A stretch of DNA of 64,000 nt from Podospora bellae-mahoneyi (lineage: Eukaryota; Ascomycota; Sordariomycetes; Sordariales; Podosporaceae): the NCBI RefSeq assembly GCF_035222275.1, contig NC_085886.1, positions 1,240,001-1,304,000 of the forward strand, in the 5' to 3' direction. The notes beneath the pieces are model-generated. The model saw nothing but the letters and a program-made list of their open reading frames with translations, had not been told where the DNA came from and did not search any database. Numbering within the stretch: position 1 is the stretch's first letter; every line of letters begins with the position of its first letter. Positions 49,941-62,487 of the stretch are shown here, one piece after another. The position numbers and the translations under genes were made by a program.

Positions 49941-50487
49941 ATGTTGTTTTTCTTTCTGGTCAGGTCAAGCCCTGAATTTTGGCTCGGTGCATATAGGAGG
50001 GATATCTTTTGGCAAAAGGATGCCAGGCGGGGAGGCATACACCGGCGGCGTTTGTTCTTTTTCCTTTCTGCTGTTACTATGATTAGATGTCTTTGTTCTG
50101 TTTAGCTGGGAAACGCTGGCGTGTTTGGCTGGCTGGCTGTTGACTTTCTCGGTGCGAACTTGAGGAAGGGAATAAAATGTTTGGATCATTGTTAGTCCCA
50201 TCTCAGTACCTGCCTGCTCTATCGCAATAATGTCTTTTGGGATGGAGCAATTTTCCATGCAAAGCCGATCCATTCGGACATTTCTAGATTTTATCTATCA
50301 TAAACAAAAGAGTAGGGTATCCAAACAATCTAGCTGTAGCTTACTGACCAATGCTAAACAACAAAAATGCAGTGTCCGTAATCCGTGGTATATCTCAAAA
50401 AGATATGCCAAAACAAAATCAAGCAACCAAACCAAAACGCCATGCAGTAAGGACTCCCCCTTCATTATCTTCCCCATTCTCTCCCCG
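49941..50487. other. convergent 3' region
   Basis: 547 bp between the nhx1 stop and the stop of the minus-strand MFS gene. No gene seen. Confidence 0.6.
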
Positions 50488-52297
50488 TTACATCTTCACC
50501 CCTTTTTCCTCCTCCCCGGCCGTCTCTTCCCCTCTCACCGTCTCATCCTCACTCAACACACCCCCTCCCATCTTCCCCTCCTCGCCGCTGCTCTCCTTCC
50601 TCTCATGACTCATCTTCATCCGTCCCAAAATCTCCTCGGCCTCCCTCGCGTACTTGCACCTCTTCCTGATCCTCGCCCCATACTTCCAAAACAACAAGGG
50701 GAAAGGCACGCACGCCAACGCGAGAAACGCCGGGACGGCGCTCGCCCAGTGGATCCCCAGGTCCTGGTACATGTACGTCGTAAACAGCGGAAACGCCGCA
50801 CCAAACAGACTTCTCAACACCGAGTTCGCGGCCAGGACCGAGGCGGCAAAGACGGTGTAGCTGTCGATCATGTACGTCAACAAGCTCAAGAACACGGCCA
50901 CCAGCCCCGCGGCGAAAAAAGCGGATGCAGTGATGGAGACCATCCAGTGGATTTCAGGGCCGTTTGTCCACGCGAACCAGAACAATCCGACAGGGAGGAA
51001 GATAGACCCGACGATCGCGGGAGGGAGTCGAGACTCGGGGGTTGCGAGGCCGGAGGAGAGGAGGGGCATGAAACGGGTTTTGTTGTCCATCATGGCGTAT
51101 GTGACGGCAAAAACCATACCGACGGCCACGCCGACAAAGGCTAGGCCGCCGATGCCGGGGGACCAGCCGCGGTTGAGCTGGTAGACTATGGGGAAGGCGG
51201 CGAAGAGGAGGTAGAGGGTTCCGTAGACGATGGCGAGGTAGATTGATGTGAAGAGGACGATTGGTTCTTTGAAGAGCAAGACCCAGGGGCGGGTAAGGGT
51301 TGTTTTTATTTTTTGGGACTTGGTCGAGGGGTCGAGGAGGTCCATTTTGGAGATGTAGATTTTCCCTGTGTGGGAGGTGAGGGCTGCCGCGCGTTTTTGG
51401 AGGAGGACGGGGGCGTAGGTTTCGGGTACGTAGAGGAGGCAGAGGAGCCAGAGGGTGCCGGTGAAGATTGCTGTTAGGCCTTGGATCCAGCGCCACCCTA
51501 AAGATTCGCCGACGAAGCCGCCTACGATGGGGCCGATGGAGGGCCCGAGGAAGGGTGCCATTGCGAAGACGCCGGCTGCGGCTCCTCTTTCTTTTTGGGA
51601 GTTAGTATAGGGGAAAGATGGACGGAGAGGGAGGGGAAAAAAAAAGGGGCTTACCGTTGACGTCAAACATGTCTGCTACTACGCCGCCCGAGTTGGTGAG
51701 TGGTGATGAGCCAAAGGCTCCGGCGAAGAAGCGGAGGATGACGAGGGTCTCGATTGTGTCTGCCCCGGCGGCTCCGGCGCAGAATACCATGAGGGCCATG
51801 TAGGTCAGGGCAAAGATCGGCTGGCGTCCGTAGAATTCACTCAGGGGCGCCCAAAGTAACGGACCGATGGCGAAGCCAAAAACGAAGAGAGAGATGCCCA
51901 GAGTGGCCGTTGTTGGCGTGACTTGGAAGTATCTGATGATTTCAAAAACGCCGCCTGAATAGGCGGTGGAAGCAAAGGCCACTGCCAGGGTTGCGACGGC
52001 CTGCAGTAACGTGATGATCCATTTCTTGTAGTTGGGGTAGGTCATGGGGTTAAAGGGGTCGGATTTCCCTGGGAGGAAGTCGACGATGTAGGGAGAGGAT
52101 TCTGTGCCATCTCCCGGGTAGGGGTGGGACAATATGGCGGGCGTGAGGTGAGAAGGGGACAGTACGAGACGCCAGTGAGGGACATGATTGCTGTTGCTGG
52201 TGGTGTTGTAATCAGTCTGGGACTCCATATCTGGCTTTGGTGTTGGGGAGGGTGGTGTAGTCGGCAAAGCCGTCACCGACGACGAAGAGGATGCCAT
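50488..52297 (-). CDS. MFS multidrug/polyamine-type transporter (DHA1 family)
   Basis: Predicted 12-helix proton antiporter of the DHA1 family (Tpo/Flr-like), which exports drugs, polyamines or metabolites (family knowledge; substrate unknown). Exons are 52297-51655 and 51590-50488; the 64-nt intron (GTAAGC..AAAAAG, with CTAAC) is phase 1. The protein has 581 residues. A Ser/Thr/Pro-rich N-tail leads to the family phrase DPFNPMTYPNYKKWIITLL. Motif A-like GPLLWAPLSEFYGRQPIF follows helix 2. FGSSPLTNSGGVVADMFDVNERG and APFLGPSIGPIVGGFVGESLGWRW are DHA1 signatures. The C-tail is charged and Glu-rich. No secondary-metabolite genes flank it, so cluster membership is not suggested. Confidence 0.93.
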
Positions 52298-53569
52298 GTT
52301 GAAGTTTGTGACCAGTCCAGTCTGCTATGGTAACGAGTAACGATATCGGAATCTTATATCATGATATGGTGATACAAAAGAAACCACGATAAGATATTGT
52401 AACCGCGAGAACACAAACCCAAATGCCATCCGGACACCCAAATGGGGGAACCACTCGCCGTTTTATATGGCCAAGCCCGCCCTCTCCAGCAAAGCTTCCT
52501 CAACTCCGTCCCCCGATCCTCATCAAACAAAACCAACAATAGCAAGATTAACAAACCACTACCCACCCACGCCGCCCATCATGGACTTTGGATTTCTGAA
52601 TCCCGTTCCTGGTCCCACAACGGATGAACTGCCAAGAGCATGAGGCTCCTCCATCTCTGACAACACTGGACCCCTGACGTGATCTCCTGTCAGAATGAGC
52701 GTGCTCCGTCAGATCTGTAAACGGCCATTATGGATCACGAGATTGGCGACTGCGGCAAGTGGACTGGTTGTAACCACCGCTGGACGGTTCCAAAAAGTCG
52801 GGACTCGGGCAGGAAGAAGCACCGTGAGAAACAACAGGAGAATGAGTGATGACAAAACGGCATTGAAGGCACTCCACTTGAAGGACACGCCCAGAACAAT
52901 AGCCTCGCAACTTCTCGAGGATTCTCATTTATGGGCTCTTAGTCTTGCGAGGCCGCGTCGTTGTCCTTGATTCAATGTCGCAGCTGGTTTTCCAACGGCC
53001 GAGGCATGCGGAGTATTTCTCGCAGGCTTACAAACCAGGCTGTCCAGAAGAACGACAAGCCCAATTTGCCCCTGAGAGAGAGACAAAAAAATCGGCGAAC
53101 GAGACCACAGAAAAGAGAGGCTGTTGTCGGGATCGTGGAGCCGCAAGATCAAAGCAGCGGTGGGTGCCAATGCCGACGCACCGAGGTTAGCGCTCCTTGG
53201 AACTTTTTGAATTGTAGATCATCGGCGGGATTCACATGCTCCTAACCTCTAACTCCGGTCGTGCTGACATCATGCACAGACTTGCTCTGAATTTCCAGTC
53301 ATCTTTCTTTTGACATCTTGGCATTGGAACCAAACATTGTTGAAGCCTAATATCGGACTGTTGTCGTCCAAGTTCGAAAATGCAATAACAAAGCCATGTT
53401 TCAGCACCGGAAAGTTCAATTCCAAAGCCACGGGATATCAGCCCATCCCACGCAATGCATGAACTGACCATCGTATAAACCATCATGGGGTGATGCTGGA
53501 TGTATTCGTTGGCAGATCCGCCCCGGCTCAGCCTTGTAGATGGGTATCTTTCCGATCTTTGAGCAAGAT
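52298..53569. other. gene-free stretch
   Basis: Promoter of the MFS gene and 3' flank of the NSUN5-like gene; no other gene seen. Confidence 0.55.
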
Positions 53570-55442
53570 CTAATCGTCAAACCCACTCCAATCATCCTCA
53601 CTCTCATCCTCGCTCTCTTCATCTGCCCCCTTCTTCAGAGTCGGCATCCCATCCGGCCCTCTCACGATCCTCCCATCCCCATCTCTCACAAAGGGCCCCT
53701 CTCCCTCACTCCCACTCCCAAACCTAACATCCCCTTCCGTATCATCCACCTCAACCGCCTTCCTCCCGGTAGCCTTCAACGTTGGAATCCCATTCTCATC
53801 CCTCACAATCCTCCCCTGTTGATCCCTCACATACGGCCCCTCCTCGTCTTCTTCCACTTGCTTCTTCTCCCCATCCACCGTCCCGTCCCTCACAAACATC
53901 ACCACAAAAAACCCCATCGTCCCCCGTCCATCATCCCTAAAAGCCCTGACACACCCCTCGGCGACCTCCTTATCCCCCTCACAACCCTCCACCTCCCCCC
54001 TAACATCCCACTCCCACATCCCCCTAACCTGCTCCTCCCGCCTGAAAACTCTCCACCCCCTCCTCCTCGCCACCTCGGACCCCAACGCCCTGATCGTTAC
54101 CCCCTCATTCTCCCCCTTATGAACCGAACACGTAGAATACGTCACCTTCTTCGCATTAGGGAACTCAAACGCATGCAAAACAATCTGCAGCTGAAACGCC
54201 GCCAAAGCCTCAATCCTTTGCTGTAGGTCCTTTTCAGAGGAAACCACCGTTTCCTGTCCATCATCATCCACCATCATCGCCGGTGCCGGTTTCATCTCCT
54301 CTTCCCCCTCGGCCCGTTTCCTTTTCTTGTTTCCACTCTTCCCATTACCCGGTTTGTTCTTGCTGGCTAACGCCTCAGGGAGGCAAAGCTCAGGAACATC
54401 ATCACGGCCGACAATCCCACTCCCCGAACAACTCGGATCGAGCAGCAGCGCCCCGACATGGGCGTATTCCTCCGCCTTGGGATCAGCCCGGAGGAAGTCC
54501 TCTGCTGGGTGAACCACCGTCTTTGCGTCACTTCCCGCGATTTTGATCATTTTCTGCAGGGTCTTGGCTCTGTTTCTGTCTTTTTCAAATGCGTGGATGG
54601 TTTGTCCTCGGGCGAAACCCCGTTCGGAGAGTATCCCGGCGAGGTGGGTGGTTTTGTTCCCTGGGGCGGAGCAAGCGTCAATGATATCCCCATCTTCCGG
54701 TCTTGGGTCAAGTAGATAGGCAGGGAAGCAAGAGGCTTTGTCCTGGAGGATGATCTCGCCCTTTTTGTAGGCTTCCGTCTTGGTAAAGTCGAGGACGGAG
54801 GGGGGAACGGCGATGAGGTTGGGGATGTGACCGTCAAGACACAAGACTTTTTTCTTGCGGGGGGCGGTCATGACTTGGGTTATCGAGGGGACGACTTCAA
54901 ACCCTTTGAAGGTAGTCTCCAATTGTGCGTCAAGGGTTGATTTGATAGCATTGACGCGGATCCATCGGGGATGCTGAACTGGGCCGGCATATTCCGCTTC
55001 TATCAAGTCGCGAAAGGTTTCGATGGTGGGACATTTCCTGCGGATGCGGGCTTTGGTGAATTCCGAGGTGAGGCGGGCTTTGTGGCGGTCGATGGATTGG
55101 CGGAGGCCGTGGGAGGCTGGGAGGGCGATACCACCTTTTGCGAGGAGGTGGTCGTGGACTAGGAGGATGGAGAGGATGGGGGTGAGCTGAGAATGATTAT
55201 TAGTAGTTGATACTGCAATGGGTGAATGAAGGAAAACACACCTTGCGCTCGTGCTTGAGTAATTCGGCATTCTCAACCACTTCTTTGAGCACAGAACTCC
55301 ATTTGCATGTCTCTAGGGCCAGGGCGTAGACCTGCGCTGGGGGGGACTTGAGGTCCTTGTTGCTAAAGACTCGTGATTTCAAGCTGCCGCCGTGTGTCGA
55401 TGGCCCTGTGAGCAGCGCTGCTGCTTCGTGGTAGAGAGACAT
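53570..55442 (-). CDS. rcm1: 25S rRNA cytosine-C5 methyltransferase Rcm1/NSUN5
   Basis: Nucleolar NOL1/NOP2/Sun methyltransferase of the Rcm1/NSUN5 group that makes m5C in large-subunit rRNA (family knowledge). Exons are 55442-55242 and 55186-53570; the 55-nt intron (GTGTGT..TCTCAG) is phase 0. The protein has 605 residues. The N-terminus MSLYHEAAALL and LKEVVENAELLKHERK match the family. The SAM site shows IDACSAPGNKTTHLAG, the motif IV cysteine lies in LLLDPSCSGSGIVGRDD, and the catalytic motif VI cysteine lies in VTYSTCSVHKGENE. A Lys/Arg/Glu-rich insert (NKKRKRAEGEEE) sits between motifs IV and VI. Beyond the fold is an acidic tail with a duplicated 22-residue unit at 53774-53839 and 53633-53698, ending SEDDWSGFDD. 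Confidence 0.94.
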
Positions 55443-56172
55443 TCTCAATTACAACAGATGTCCGAGGCGTATTATTGATCCATTCAATTGGAATTTTTGA
55501 GTCGTGCCAAATGAGTTTGGGTTACTTGAGCTGAGTGATGAAGGTGACTGCTGAAATGAGTTGTGAGTTATGAGTTCTGGTTGGTTGCCTTGACATATTG
55601 CAAAATTTTGGAGGCCCAGGGTTAGGGATCATGGCCGTTGATATCGCTGAGAACTCAACCAAGAAGTCACGCGTTCACATGCACAGATCATCAGTCACCA
55701 AAGTCATGGAAGAGTATATGTTTGCGTAAAAAACGCGCTTTCTCCAGCCTCTGGAGTATCTCATATTCCCTTCTATATATATGTCCCATCCCTCCCCGTC
55801 TTAAAAATCACCAAAAAAACCCAATGTTCCAAAAATGTTGTTCAGAAGAATCGAAGAATAAGTGATACATACACGAAATGTAAGAAGTGAAGTACAGCAG
55901 CAGCCACCAACGACAAAAACATATGGCGCTCTTTTGGGGGGTCTCTTTCGTCATAAATCATCGTTTGATAGATAGGGAAAAGGAAAAAACACCGGAACAT
56001 CCAAACACCCCTTCCCATATGTCCAGCCCTCCCTTTTTCCTACCGCTGAAAATTGTCCGCCCAAAACCAAAATTGGTATCCATCCCTAAATGTGAAGAGA
56101 AGGGCTTGACACCCGCCCCGAAAGAAGTAAAAAGTTATCAAGAAGAAAAACCCCGTGTGACCAAGTCATCGT
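55443..56172. other. gene-free stretch
   Basis: Promoter side of the NSUN5-like gene and 3' flank of the DUF1996/WSC gene; nothing else seen. Confidence 0.6.
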
Positions 56173-58047
56173 CTACCTCCGGTGGAGATGACGAGAGGGA
56201 ATGCGGGCGTGGTGTGCAAGGTGGTTGTGGTTGCGCACATGGCGCTTCTCAGCCTTGGCAGGGGCAGCGCCGCCCTTGGTGAAGACGGTCAAGGCCCAGT
56301 CACCACCGCACTTCTGGCTGACATCACCCTTGCAGGTCATGTTGCACTTGGAGTCGTCAAGCTTCTCGACAGTGTTGAGGCTGTTGCCGCAGTAGCACTC
56401 GCCGCCGTACTCGGTGCCGGCAACAGAGAAGCCCTTAGAAGAGCAGTATTCGACGCAGGCGGTGTTGCTCACCTGGCCAATGTTGGGAAGAATCTTGCCA
56501 GAGATGACACGGTCAGACTGGTCCTTGTAGCAGCCGGCGGCCTTGAAGCCCGAGATCTCAGTACCAGACTTGGCAGACTGGGTGGGGCCGGCAGGGGCCT
56601 CGTAGACGGTCCTGGTCTGCCAGACGGTGACGGTGTCGTAGACAATCCTGACCTTGGGAGAAGCCGCAGGAGGAAGGACAGCCTCGCTGGTAGGCTCGGG
56701 CTTCTCAACGACAGGGGGTTCCTCAACCTTGGTGGGGGCGGGAGCGGGAACGGTGACAAGGGTGGTGGAAGGTGGGGGCGGCGCAGCAGCAGAGCTCGAC
56801 GACGGGGCCGGAGCGGGGGCAGCAGAAGTTGATGGCTCTACTTTGATAGCAGGGGCGCTGCTGGACTTGGGAGTCTCCAGTTCGGGCTTCTCGACGACAG
56901 GCTCGGGCTCGGGAACAGCAGGAGCGGGAGCGGGCGAGACGTTGCCGCCGCCATATTTCCAACCAGCGATGAGGTTGTTGCCGGGAAGCTTGTCAAGGGT
57001 GCCGGCAATCTTCTCCTGGATGGGGCACTCAATGTTGCAGCTCTCGCTGTCAGGGTTGGCACCATGCTTGAGGCCGGGGCAGTTGTGAAGACCGGCATGG
57101 CCAGCGTCGCAGGTGTCGATGATGTGCTGAAGCTCCTCCTCGTCCCAGCCGGAGATGAAATCACCGTGAGCCGAGAAACCGGTGGCATCACCGTTGGAGA
57201 AGACGAAAGGGCTCTCCTTGCCAAGCAAGTGCTGGTAGCGAGGCAATAACTTGGGGGTGTTCCAGTAGGTCTCAAAGAACATGTGAGGGACGTGGATCCA
57301 GCCCTTGGGACAGTTGAGCTTGTGGCCGACAGGGGTAGGGAAAGCCATGTTATTCTTGTAGTTGGTGAGGCCGGCGGCGGGGTTGTAGCAAGAGGGGAAG
57401 TGGACATCCACGCGCATGGGAGAGGCATAGGCGTCGCAGTTCTGGAAGGGGAAGCCATAACCAGCACCCTTGTCGATCGGGTCACCAAGACCAGCCCTGG
57501 AGCCGTCCGAGTTGTCAGGCCAGCTAGGGGGGTCGAAGTTGCGGCGAGGGCAAGTGATCTGAGCGGCCTGGATGGGCTTGGAGGGATCCAGCTGAAGAGC
57601 GCCATTAGAGACATGGCTGGGCTTTGACCTCAGAGTGGGGTTTCCGCTGACAATCTGGAGACCGAGAGGGAAAGCCTTGATATCGTCGTCGGTGGCGTCG
57701 AAGAAGTAATAGTTGACCATGTAAAAGAACTCGACGGGCTCCAAGAGTCCGGTCTCGGGGTCCTTGAAGTAGAGTGAAGGAACCCAGTATGAGCTCATGT
57801 CAGCCTTTGGCTTGGCTGTGGTGCACTTGGACTGGCGCAGAGACTCTCCGGTAACGTTGAAGCCAAAGTTGCTGGCACCCATGACGGCGTGGACGTGGGC
57901 AGAAGGGCCTCCTGGTGAGACGATGGGATCGGCTCTGCATGTCGTCAATGGTCCCCGACCCTTGTGCTGAAGAGTCGCAAAGGTACGTGTGTCCTTGGCG
58001 GCAGCCACTGTGACGGCCATGGTGGCCAAGATGGTGGTGAAATGCAT
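56173..58047 (-). CDS. secreted DUF1996 and WSC-domain protein
   Basis: Intronless 624-residue secreted protein. The signal peptide is MHFTTILATMAVTVAAA. The DUF1996 domain (about residues 35-330) shows its usual start CRADPIVSPGGPSAHVHAVMG, then MSSYWVPSLYF, GWIHVPHMFFETYW and SGWDEEELQHIIDTC, with conserved Asp, His and Cys residues. Residues about 375-480 are a Pro/Ala/Glu/Ser linker likely to be O-glycosylated. A WSC carbohydrate-binding domain (about 505-590) follows: GFKAAGCYKDQSDRVISG, YGGECYCGNSL, CNMTCKGDVSQKCGG, with the expected eight cysteines or near. The last 30 residues are His/Arg-rich (EKRHVRNHNHLAHHA). DUF1996 proteins are common secreted fungal proteins of poorly known function; the WSC domain suggests wall polysaccharide binding. 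The leader carries a CAA repeat just upstream of the ATG. Confidence 0.93.
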   Translation of the reverse strand: MHFTTILATMAVTVAAAKDTRTFATLQHKGRGPLTTCRADPIVSPGGPSAHVHAVMGASNFGFNVTGESLRQSKCTTAKPKADMSSYWVPSLYFKDPETGLLEPVEFFYMVNYYFFDATDDDIKAFPLGLQIVSGNPTLRSKPSHVSNGALQLDPSKPIQAAQITCPRRNFDPPSWPDNSDGSRAGLGDPIDKGAGYGFPFQNCDAYASPMRVDVHFPSCYNPAAGLTNYKNNMAFPTPVGHKLNCPKGWIHVPHMFFETYWNTPKLLPRYQHLLGKESPFVFSNGDATGFSAHGDFISGWDEEELQHIIDTCDAGHAGLHNCPGLKHGANPDSESCNIECPIQEKIAGTLDKLPGNNLIAGWKYGGGNVSPAPAPAVPEPEPVVEKPELETPKSSSAPAIKVEPSTSAAPAPAPSSSSAAAPPPPSTTLVTVPAPAPTKVEEPPVVEKPEPTSEAVLPPAASPKVRIVYDTVTVWQTRTVYEAPAGPTQSAKSGTEISGFKAAGCYKDQSDRVISGKILPNIGQVSNTACVEYCSSKGFSVAGTEYGGECYCGNSLNTVEKLDDSKCNMTCKGDVSQKCGGDWALTVFTKGGAAPAKAEKRHVRNHNHLAHHARIPSRHLHRR

Positions 58048-58057
58048 GGTGAAGAAG

Positions 58058-58083
58058 TTGTTGTTGTTGTTGTTGTTGTTGTT
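58058..58083. repeat. (GTT)n trinucleotide repeat in leader
   Basis: About eight GTT units on the plus strand, read as CAA in the leader of the DUF1996/WSC mRNA. Confidence 0.85.
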
Positions 58084-61000
58084 TGGTATCGCTTGGAAGT
58101 GTCTAAAGTCTATCCTTTGGTTGTTGGGTATCTCAAAACTCGCTCCTCAACGGCTCGAGAAAAGTGTGGGAAGAAGTTGTCGAAAGGTTGATAAAGACAA
58201 GTCTCTGGGACTGCTTGATAAAAGTTTCGAGTTGCTCAATACCGGTTGGCTGGAATGAATGGGGGGTTGTGATTGTGGAACAGTCGCTAACTATTCACGT
58301 TGGCCGTTTCTATTGTTGGTATTGCTTGACAGGTAGAAGCTGGATATCAACGGCTAGCGTGGTGGGAAAGGACAGTGATGTAAGTGAGTATGTATTGCGC
58401 TGAGCAGGCTCCGCAGCTGGTGATGGTTGGAAAAAAGGGAGTGTAAAGTGATGTGCAACAGCACAACTTGGATTCGAAGGAGAGAGATGAGGCACGAGTG
58501 CCAGGAAAAAAAGAGAATGACAGGACAACAAAAACCCACAGGAGGTTGAGGAGGAGAAGGGTGAGGGTGAGGGAAAGAAAAGAGGGAGACGGGACGAACT
58601 CCCGGCATGGGTGTGACCCAGTTTATACGCAACACGAGCCGACGACGTTGTGCTCTGTGTCCACACTTGTCCACCCCACCCCACCCCTCAGCCCGGCACC
58701 GTGGGTCCAGAAGCACCAGAAGCTGAGAAGCGAGAGAAGTCCCGTCTCCTTTCACTCCTCTGGCTAGCCCGATTGAGACATATTCGGACGCCCATTCCAA
58801 GGAGAGAGAGCGATCGATGAGCAATTGACTGCCAGGATTTTGCCAGGGCAAACACCAGACATCGGAAGGTCCGGTGGAGGAGCTGAAGGCAGTGGATTCC
58901 TCACCTCACCATCTGGGCAGGGCAGAGGTTTGTGGATGTCTAACTGTGTAACAGCTGGCGTGCACTGGCGTTTGTCCTTCATCAAACACGCCGTCTGATC
59001 CAGTGGTTCCTGGCTCTCGAGATGTCTAGAGACTTCAGATGAGAGGGGGGCGGCGAACCGCCATGGTGGACGAGAGCACGAGGGAGAGGAAAAAAACTGT
59101 GCGCTCAGGGGTAACGCTCGCTCAGGCCAGTCTGTACCTGCATCTTGCTCATCGCCACTGCGGATCCCATTGGCCGGATGTTCTGCAAGCTGCAGGTCGT
59201 TAGGTGTGTGCCTTGAGTTGGCACAGGGCGGGACGGCAGAGGATAAAAAAGACAGAGAAGATATGTGGTTACGCGGCGCGAATGGCGTCCAATAGGATCG
59301 ATCGACTGGCAAACTCGAAAAAGGGGAATAAACTTCCAAATATGGTGCCCTCCTCCTTCCAGACCCTCCAAGTATTCAAGTATCACCGTCAGAAACGGAG
59401 TGGACGGCGGACGCCGACAGACGGGTAGCCAACATGTGGGAATTGGGCACAAAAATGCGGTCCCTGGGTTTTTTATCTCGTCTGTGTCGCGGGATACCAA
59501 CGGTTCCCTGGACCGGCCCGACACAAATTCTCGACGACCTGACGTTGCGGTTGGGGAACTTTGGTTCCCCGCACACCTGGGTTTTGGGGCTTCTTTTTAT
59601 TTTATTTTTTACGACGGGTACACAAACGGCGCCTGAAAATAAATCGCCCATTATAGCGTCATATCTGCCAGACTTTGAGAAACCAGCTACACTAAATAAA
59701 TAAACCACCCCTTTCTTGTTTCTTGTTCTTCCAGAATAGCTGCTGACAGTCGCAGTCCAAGGCACAGAATGTCCGATATCATCATCACCATCACTTACGA
59801 ATCCTCTCTCCTCTCCCTGCCCCGCACTTTTCCATCTTATCAATGCTCCGTGCCAACAGCAAGGGGTTGACCCTCACTTGGAACAACCGTCCAATCACAG
59901 CCTCGCCAACACACCAAGCCAGGGGATTTGGGGGGCCCCAGCATGTTCTCATGCGTTTGAAACACAACCAACTCCCGAACGGAGCCTACCCAGCAAGCCA
60001 CTCCCTGTCGTCGCTTCCGCCGTCAAAAGAAGCATCTCAGAGAAGTCCGGAGAAGACGGCTCAGATCTGACTGCTCTCCCGAGACAGTTTCTTCCGAGAT
60101 CTGATTTTCGACGATGCTAGCGTAGCTCTGAAATGAGGAACCCACCGTGTCTTCAGAAAGATTGACGACATCACTTCTGCTACGGTATCATCATTCACCG
60201 CAGCTTTTTGTTATCAACCATTCTCGCAGTGGTGTCTGATCGCAGCAGTCTTGCACCAGCTTTTAGGCCCTGCATTTACGTATCCAGCCTATGCCAAAAC
60301 GGTGCAATCTTTCCCTATGGTCTCTCCCTAGCACACCACGCGCGCGGTTCAACTTTCCTAGCCTAGATAGCCGCCAAGTCTAGTATCTTCCGTTTTGTCG
60401 GCGGCGAGTAATGGAAACACTCTGTAAAGTCGCCGATATTCACCATGTTCTGTGGCGGCGGGTGTTTGCGCGCGCAGTCTTTTGTACTCTTCACATTCCT
60501 CCTCCCTCTGGCTGAACAAGGTCATTTACGCCCCCCCGTTTCAAGTGTCAATACTCTTGGGTCCGTTGACGAGCTGCCAACGGCTGACGACTGAGACTTG
60601 GCCCCCCCGACTCACGGATGCTATCCGGACGCTCATCTTGACCTGAAAATCCCTACGGGAGGCACCGCTTCAACCTGGCTGGATTACGGGCCTGAATCAC
60701 CGCAGTGCGACCCGGTCAGCTCTGGGGATTGGGCGTCTCCCCGAGTCTTTTGACCGCCACCGACCTTGACGGAGAATTTTGAGAAACCTACAGGACCCGG
60801 GACCGAGAAAATACTAGGCATGAGCTGCTGCTGAACCTCCTCCCCCCTTTTCTTCGGCGCCGTTGGTAGGGGCGCCGAGGGCGTCATGGCTCTGTGCCAC
60901 CCACGAAATGCCTCCGGCGGCGCAGGCAGAAAACCTACAAACAGTTTCTTGCTTGGCGAAACACAAGTCCCAAAGTCTATCACGACTCTCTACGTCAGCA

Positions 61001-62487
61001 AGCAGAAAGCTGGGAAATCCTAAATCCGACTGCATCTGCCCAGAAAAAGGGATCACCAACAGACAAACGGTCCTCCGGAATCACTGACCGTCTTGTCTAT
61101 CCTTGATACATATCCAAGCAAGGCGCCACCTCCCTTTATTTCACCATCAAAGAAGGCAAACCACTCCCTTCCGTGGCGTCAAGGGACATAGTGAACACCT
61201 TTGCTGCGCATAATATGCGACAGAAGAAAAAGAAAAAGACACAGCAGTCTGCGGTGACCAGTCGAAGTGAATGGCCTGATGGCAGACAACACACCAGACA
61301 TGATTTCTTAGATGACGTGGCACGGCCTACTCTGTGGCCTGTGGTCTGAGGCCTGACGGGCAGCCACCGGGGGCCACCTACCTTGTCCTCACTGTAGAGA
61401 TGTAAAGTGTTTTGTGTGTGTGTGGGTGTGTGTGTGTGTGTTGGGTTTGCCATACAAACCTCTCATCACATACCTCCCAGATTTAGACACAAAGCACCGC
61501 ATTATGGTCGTCATTTTCTTTCTGGCCTTTTGGCTACACTTGCACTGAACAACAACTAACTACCAATCACCACAGGCAAGGCTGCCAACCCTGAGAGGAG
61601 ATCATTTTTTCCAAGGAGCGAAAACAAGAAATAGGAAGGAGGTTGAGAGATTCCCAATGTAATCTGCACGATTCTACTAGTGTTCCTGCAAGTTGCCGTG
61701 TCCAAAGAAAACCTGCCCGCCAGCCTGGGGATGCACGACACATAACACCACACACCACCACATGGAGATACTAAAGCAAGGTACGAGCAGCAGCATACAC
61801 GTAAGCTAAGGTGAGGTGGGTAGCCAACTTTGATGCAGATACCCGGTAGTCGCTGCGGGTTATTGACCATTCATGGCTCCAAGACGAGATGGAGTGGGAT
61901 GTGACGGCCCGATCTCGCACTTTTTTTGCTGCCGTCGTTTTCCTCGGATTTTGGAGATGGGTTTGATGGGTGAGATAGGATAGGATTCTAGATGTAGGTG
62001 CACAAGTGTAGTATCTTAGTCAGGTCGGGGTAGGGTTGCAGGTCGGGTTAGGTGAGACCGATGCTCACTTCTCTTCAGCTTTTTTGTTCAACCATCCCAG
62101 AATGGCCACGGACGAGATGCAGAGTATTCCATGTAGTATCTACCGACCTTAGTTTGCTGTCAACTGGCAGTTGTGGTCTGTCCTGTCACTGGTGCTGCAA
62201 CGAGACCAACATCCCACCCTGAAAAGCCCTCCAGCTAACCATATCCCACGTGCCCACCACATATTCTAGCAACTAGAATCAAGACAACCTGCAAATTATC
62301 ACTAGCGCCGGCACTTCGCTCGCTTGAAATAAACCTTGCCACAAGCCATGCTATTTTCTCACTCAACTACTGAACCCCTCAGGCCTACCCCCACACTATC
62401 AAATCCCCGACGGGGTTTCTAGACCATGTTTTCCTCACCCCAGCTACCAGGAATGGCCGACATAGGAACTTAGGGGTAGTGTTTCTA

